NCBI RefSeq assembly: GCF_019218285.1
Contig: NZ_JAHUZG010000002.1
Location: 124,001-188,000, forward strand
Direction of reading: 5' to 3'
From: Antarctobacter sediminis
GTDB taxonomy: Bacteria > Pseudomonadota > Alphaproteobacteria > Rhodobacterales > Rhodobacteraceae
DNA: 64,000 nucleotides
The notes beneath the pieces were generated by a model that was not told where the DNA came from, did no database searches, and saw nothing but the letters and a program-made list of their open reading frames with translations. This document shows, one piece after another, positions 59,933 to 64,000 of this stretch. Numbering within the stretch: position 1 is the stretch's first letter; each line of letters starts with the position of its first letter. The position numbers and the translations under genes are program-made.

Positions 59933-60625
59933 TTACAGCCCCAGCAGATCTTCCAAGGCCCGCAGGGTGTCGCGCCGGGTGTCATCCAGCGGTGCCATGC
60001 GGGACTTGAACAGCGTGGCCTGACTGCGCAGCACGGGCTCTTCGGACAGGATCTTGAGGTGGTTCGCGCGCAGGGTCTCGCCCGTCGAGGTGATGTCAGC
60101 GATCGCTTCGGCCGTCAGGTTCTTGACGGTGCCTTCGGTCGCCCCCTGACTGTCGACCAACTGGTAATCGGCCACGCCGCCGTCGTGCAGATAGGCCCGG
60201 ACCAGCCGGTGATACTTGGTGGCGATCCGCATCCGAAATCCGTGCCGGGCCCGAAAAGCCGCCGCCGCCGCATCAAGATCGTCCAGCGTATCCACATCCA
60301 CCCAACAGGCAGGCACCGCGACAATCAGATCCGCGTGGCCAAAGCCCAGTTCGGCCAGCGGCGCGACCTTCTGGTCCCACTGGACCAGTTTTTCCTGCAC
60401 AAGGTCAGTGCCCGTGACGCCAAGGTGAATGCGCCCGGCTGCCAGTTCGCGCGGAATTTCCCCGGCGCTCAGCAGCACCAGTTCCACACCGTCAACGCCC
60501 GTCACCTCGCCGGAATATTCGCGTTCGGACCCGCTTCGCGCCAACCCGATGCCACGCGCACCGAACCAGTCAAAGGTCTTTTCCATCAGCCGCCCCTTCG
60601 AGGGCACGCCCAGCTTGATGCTCAT
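59933..60625 (-). CDS. hisG: ATP phosphoribosyltransferase catalytic subunit, short form
   Basis: The 230-residue protein is the short HisG form without the C-terminal regulatory domain, with SKGRLME near 9-15 and the PRPP loop region TSTGETLRANHLK near 175-190. It catalyses the first step of histidine synthesis and needs HisZ for activity and feedback control. The hisZ gene overlaps it by ATGA on the same strand. Confidence 0.94.
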   Translation of the reverse strand: MSIKLGVPSKGRLMEKTFDWFGARGIGLARSGSEREYSGEVTGVDGVELVLLSAGEIPRELAAGRIHLGVTGTDLVQEKLVQWDQKVAPLAELGFGHADLIVAVPACWVDVDTLDDLDAAAAAFRARHGFRMRIATKYHRLVRAYLHDGGVADYQLVDSQGATEGTVKNLTAEAIADITSTGETLRANHLKILSEEPVLRSQATLFKSRMAPLDDTRRDTLRALEDLLGL

Positions 60626-61707
60626 GCGCTTGCCTCCTTGAGGTCAACCAGAAGGCCGGGCCGGATCACGCCGCCGACGGCCGGGATCTCTCGTCCCTGC
60701 CCCAATTGGCGGGTCAGCGCATCGTACCGCCCGCCCGACGCCACCAAGGGCCAATCGGGACGTCCCGGCGCGGAAAAGCCAAAGACGAACCCGTCGTAAT
60801 ATTCCATCGACGTGCGTCCGAAATTCGCGTCAAACGGTAGGCTGTCCACGTCGACACCGCGCGACGACAATGCGTCGCACCGCGCGGCCAGCCGGTCAAC
60901 CGCGCTGCCGATGGCCGGCATGTCCACCGCAATGTCACGCAATTGTTCCAGCGCGTTGCTGCATGTTTCCGAAACCCGAACCAGCGAATCCAGCAGGTCG
61001 ACCTGTTCGCCCGCCAGACGCGGCTCTGCCGCATCGGCCCGCAGCGCGGTCACGCGATCCTCGATCTCATCCTCACCGCGCAGCCCGATCATCGGCCCTG
61101 CCTGCGCCAGAGGCGCGCCAGCGCCCAACAGGGCGGTGCGGCTGGGCGGCACCGGACTGCGCCCGGCATAACGTTCCAGAAGCGCCCGGAAACGCCGCGG
61201 CCGCCAGATATGCCGCATCAAGGCGGCCTTGCGCGCGGCGCTGGTGTCCAGCCCGTGGACCGCCGCAATCAGGATGCCAATATCTCCGACGACGGCGCGC
61301 AGGCCATGAGGCGCCAACAAATCCGCAAAGCGCGCGAATACCTCGGCATCGGCCCCGGCCGGATCGGCGCGGTCAAAAACCTCATAGCCCACCTGATGGT
61401 ATTCGGACGGCCGCTCGGGGTGCTCTTCCTGCCGGCGAAAGATCTCTCCGGCATAGGTATAGCGCGCCGGCTCCGCCCCTTCAGCCATATGCTTTTGCAC
61501 GACGGGCACGGTGAAATCCGGGCGCAGGATCACCTCGCCCCGCACCGGATCATGGGTCAGGAAAGCGCGAGTGCGAATATCCTCGCCATAAAGATCCAAA
61601 AGCGCCTCTGCCGGCAACAAAACCGGGCAATCCACCGAGACGGCCCCGCTTTCGACGAACCGCGCCTTCAGCGCCGCCGCCTTGTCCTTGATATCCGCAA
61701 GGGTCAT
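60622..61707 (-). CDS. hisZ: ATP phosphoribosyltransferase regulatory subunit
   Basis: The 361-residue protein resembles the HisRS catalytic core but lacks the tRNA-binding domain, and carries [22 protein letters not shown] in place of a working motif 2. HisZ pairs with short HisG in a hetero-octamer. It overlaps hisS upstream and hisG downstream by ATGA, so all three are made together. Confidence 0.93.
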   Translation of the reverse strand: MTLADIKDKAAALKARFVESGAVSVDCPVLLPAEALLDLYGEDIRTRAFLTHDPVRGEVILRPDFTVPVVQKHMAEGAEPARYTYAGEIFRRQEEHPERPSEYHQVGYEVFDRADPAGADAEVFARFADLLAPHGLRAVVGDIGILIAAVHGLDTSAARKAALMRHIWRPRRFRALLERYAGRSPVPPSRTALLGAGAPLAQAGPMIGLRGEDEIEDRVTALRADAAEPRLAGEQVDLLDSLVRVSETCSNALEQLRDIAVDMPAIGSAVDRLAARCDALSSRGVDVDSLPFDANFGRTSMEYYDGFVFGFSAPGRPDWPLVASGGRYDALTRQLGQGREIPAVGGVIRPGLLVDLKEASA

Positions 61708-63176
61708 TTGTGCAGGTCCAGAATCTCACGCACCTTGGCGACCAGTTGATCGCGCGGCACTTCGTACTGGCTGGGATGATCCTTCCATTCCTCCAGGCTG
61801 GCGTCGGCGGCCAGCTTGGCACCAAGGATCAGATCCTTGATCTGGACCACACCCTTGTCCTTTTCGTCACCGCCTTCGATCACCGCCACGGGCGAATTGC
61901 GCTTGTCCGCGTATTTCAGCTGGTTGCCAAAGTTTTTCGGGTTGCCCAGATAAACTTCGGCCCGCAGCCCGGCACTGCGCAGCTCCGCCACCATGGCCTG
62001 ATAATCGGCCATCCGGTCGCGATCCATGACGGTGACAACCACCGGCCCCTGCACCGAGCCGCCGATGCGGCCCTTTTCGCGCAACGCCGCCAGCAGACGG
62101 TCAACCCCGATGGAAACCCCCGTCGCCGGGACAGGCTGCCCGGTAAACCGCTTGACCAGATCGTCATAGCGCCCGCCGCCCGCGACAGAACCGAACTGCC
62201 GCTTGCGGCCCTTCTCGTCGAGGATCTCAAAGGTCAGCTCCGCCTCGAAGACAGGCCCGGTGTAATAGCCAAGGCCGCGCACGACGGAAGGGTCGATCAT
62301 GATGCGATCCGGACCATAGCCCAGCGCCGCCAGCAGATCCGCGATCTGCTCAAGCTCGGCCACACCTTCCTCGCCCACGGCAGAGCTGCCGATGGCCGCC
62401 CGCAGGTTGGCAAGCGTCTCGGCCGCATCCAGCCGTCCCGAGGTCAGGAAGGCCACCACCGGATCAGCCTGCGCATCGCTCAGGCCCACCCCGTCGATAA
62501 AGGCGCCCGAAGCATCCAGACGTCCCTTGCCCAACAATTCGCGCACACCGGCCTCGCCGACCTTGTCGAACTTGTCGATGGTCCGCAGCACAGCATCGCG
62601 CTGCGCATCATCGTCCAGCCCCATGCATTCCAGAACGCCGTTCAGAACCTTCCGGTTGTTCACCCGGATCAGGTAGTCCCCCCTCGGAATGCCCACCTGT
62701 TCCAGCGTGTCCGACAGCATGGCACAGATCTCCGCATCCGCGGCCACGCTGGCCGCCCCCACGGTATCCGCATCACACTGGTAGAACTGGCGATACCGCC
62801 CCGGCCCCGGCTTTTCATTGCGCCAGACCGGCCCCATGGCATAGCGCCGATAGGGCAAAGGCAGATCATTGCGATGCTGGGCATAGACCCGCGCCAAGGG
62901 CGCCGTCAGATCATAGCGCAGCGCCATCCAGCCATCGTCCTCGTCTTCCCAGGCAAAGACACCTTCGTTCGGACGGTCCACATCGGGCAGGAACTTGCCC
63001 AGCGCCTCGACGGTCTCGACGGCCGAACTCTCCAGCGCTTCGAATCCGTATCGATGGTAAACCCCGGCGATGGTCTGCAACATCTCGGCGCGCTCGGTCA
63101 CTTCGGGCCCGAAATAGTCGCGGAACCCCTTGGGCGTCTGCGCCTTGGGGCGCGGGGCTTTCTTCTGCTTGGCCAT
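61704..63176 (-). CDS. hisS: Histidyl-tRNA synthetase
   Basis: The 490-residue class II synthetase has motif 1 in the N-terminal region, motif 2 [19 protein letters not shown] near 115-133, the histidine-binding [11 protein letters not shown] region and motif 3 GVSIGVDRL near 370. The motif 2 loop lacks the HERP sequence of E. coli HisRS, matching the alphaproteobacterial type that charges tRNA-His without the extra G-1. It heads the hisS-hisZ-hisG operon. Confidence 0.96.
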   Translation of the reverse strand: MAKQKKAPRPKAQTPKGFRDYFGPEVTERAEMLQTIAGVYHRYGFEALESSAVETVEALGKFLPDVDRPNEGVFAWEDEDDGWMALRYDLTAPLARVYAQHRNDLPLPYRRYAMGPVWRNEKPGPGRYRQFYQCDADTVGAASVAADAEICAMLSDTLEQVGIPRGDYLIRVNNRKVLNGVLECMGLDDDAQRDAVLRTIDKFDKVGEAGVRELLGKGRLDASGAFIDGVGLSDAQADPVVAFLTSGRLDAAETLANLRAAIGSSAVGEEGVAELEQIADLLAALGYGPDRIMIDPSVVRGLGYYTGPVFEAELTFEILDEKGRKRQFGSVAGGGRYDDLVKRFTGQPVPATGVSIGVDRLLAALREKGRIGGSVQGPVVVTVMDRDRMADYQAMVAELRSAGLRAEVYLGNPKNFGNQLKYADKRNSPVAVIEGGDEKDKGVVQIKDLILGAKLAADASLEEWKDHPSQYEVPRDQLVAKVREILDLHK

Positions 63177-63308
63177 GGGTCATCCCCGGTTGTCGGATTT
63201 GTCGCGCTCCCTCTATCCCTTTGCCCCACGCGGGGCAAGCAGAGCGCCTTGCAGCTTCTTCTTGGTCCAAATACTCAACTGTCCAACCGAGCCACGGAGC
63301 GCCACGCC

Positions 63309-63515
63309 ATGAGTGACAGAACCGACCTTCTCGAAGAACGCCTTGCCCATGCCCTGCGTGCCATCGACGACCTGTCTGAAACCGTGGCCCGACAGGACCG
63401 CGAGATCACGCGCCTGACGGCCCGGGTCGAAATGCTGCTGATGCGCGAAGCCGAACGCGAGACCGAGGGCTCAGGCGGCGTCATCCTCGGCGATGAGCGC
63501 CCCCCACATTACTGA
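63309..63515 (+). CDS. slyX: SlyX-like coiled-coil protein
   Basis: The 68-residue protein is almost entirely a coiled coil (LLEERLAHALRAIDDLSETVARQDREI) and ends with the short PPHY tail that is characteristic of SlyX. Function is unknown. The ATG at 63309 is the first in a region divergent from hisS. Confidence 0.8.
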   Translation: MSDRTDLLEERLAHALRAIDDLSETVARQDREITRLTARVEMLLMREAERETEGSGGVILGDERPPHY

Positions 63516-63538
63516 CCCATGCGGGCTGACCGCAGGGT

Positions 63539-64000
63539 TCAGCCTTTCATGTCCATGGCCAGCACTTCACCATCGTGCAAGAGGATGTTCTTCCATCGGG
63601 GATTGCTGCCGAACCGTTCGTAGACGCTGACAAAAACCGTGTTCCGCGCCAGCCTGTTCATCTTGGACCCGCAGGGTTTGCCCTTACGGACACCGCAGAC
63701 CCGGCGTTTGAGCTTTTCATAGGCCTCGTCGGTTTCGGACACCGGCAAGGCCTCACCAGACGGCCCATAGTGGATCTGCTCGTAGCTTTCCGGCGATCCA
63801 AAGATCACCAGCGCCGCGGTGAACTGGCGGGCACAGCCATCGCTGAAGCCGGTGAGATAGAAACTGCGCGGTCCGGTCGAAGCGGGCGCGCTGTCGTACA
63901 GCACGAATTTGCTGCCGCGCTCCGGATACCCCTCGACCTTCTTGCCCAGCTTGCGGCGCGGTGCGTCGCAGACACGGGCCAGCGCGCCATAGGGCAAGGT
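63539..64000 (-). CDS. Hypothetical protein, N-terminus outside the window
   Basis: The minus-strand frame stays open to the right edge, so the start lies beyond 64000. The ~153 visible residues include several cysteines (VCDAP, DGCARQF, RVCGVRKGKPCG) that could form disulfides, plus an RNTVFVSVYERFGSNPRWKNILLHDGEV segment. It is probably an exported protein. No family is recognised. Confidence 0.65.
   Translation of the reverse strand, partial: TLPYGALARVCDAPRRKLGKKVEGYPERGSKFVLYDSAPASTGPRSFYLTGFSDGCARQFTAALVIFGSPESYEQIHYGPSGEALPVSETDEAYEKLKRRVCGVRKGKPCGSKMNRLARNTVFVSVYERFGSNPRWKNILLHDGEVLAMDMKG

Overview
The window is about 64 kb of GC-rich chromosome, most likely from a marine Rhodobacteraceae/Roseobacter-group alphaproteobacterium. 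The evidence is a complete PhyR-NepR-EcfG general stress response (GSR) locus, which is restricted to Alphaproteobacteria, an alphaproteobacterial-type HisRS motif 2, DUF1489, TRAP transporters and class II (B12-dependent) ribonucleotide reductase. No rRNA, tRNA, CRISPR, prophage or insertion sequence was recognised.

Layout. At 0-5.3 kb there is the C-terminus of an ABC binding protein, then rfbA-caiD-thioesterase (minus) divergent from rfbC-rfbB-rfbD (plus), which together encode dTDP-rhamnose synthesis. From 5.5 to 12.3 kb lies a probable glucosylglycerate cycle: a GH13 phosphorylase, GpgS-like synthase, GpgP-like phosphatase and a P-loop kinase, with a DEAD-box helicase between them. From 12.5 to 28.2 kb lies a GSR island. 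Its core is phyR / nepR-ecfG, two HisKA_2/HWE-type sensor kinases and many typical stress effectors (CsbD, Dps, DUF1328, YqjD/YqjE-like proteins, AI-2E family exporter, phospholipase D-like enzyme, Rho_N protein, amidoligase plus GATase). Reading upstream regions I found six exact GGAAC-N16/17-CGTT promoters, one variant with a one-base mismatch in the -10, and one whose spacer is 15 bp and contains a (CG)7 run. Two further one-mismatch matches are also listed, one of which would drive a ~90 nt small RNA. The phyR and nepR promoters overlap each other on opposite strands.

From 28.2 to 38 kb there is a methyltransferase, a four-gene manganese/zinc ABC transporter whose promoter spacer is filled by an inverted-repeat operator, a second methyltransferase, a membrane protein, and a LytS-like hybrid histidine kinase with a stand-alone response regulator. 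A fused SecDF follows (38.6-41.2 kb). From 41.3 to 50.3 kb lies a catabolic cluster for an unknown four-carbon-type sugar acid: an isopropylmalate-dehydrogenase-like enzyme, OtnK-like kinase, OtnC-like aldolase, metallo-hydrolase, ABM protein, TRAP DctMQP, Gfo/Idh oxidoreductase and a GntR regulator. Two control regions 7 kb apart share the same operator and a 12-bp promoter word.

From 50.3 to 53.2 kb an SDR-DUF1330-nitroreductase operon faces a LysR regulator. Then come nrdJ, two small MPED-starting proteins, a sulfotransferase, DUF1489, a small secreted protein after a 13-bp tandem repeat, a YdcF-like protein, YghU-like GST, the hisS-hisZ-hisG operon, slyX and a truncated hypothetical gene. 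Most operons are tightly packed, with ATGA/GTGA overlaps.
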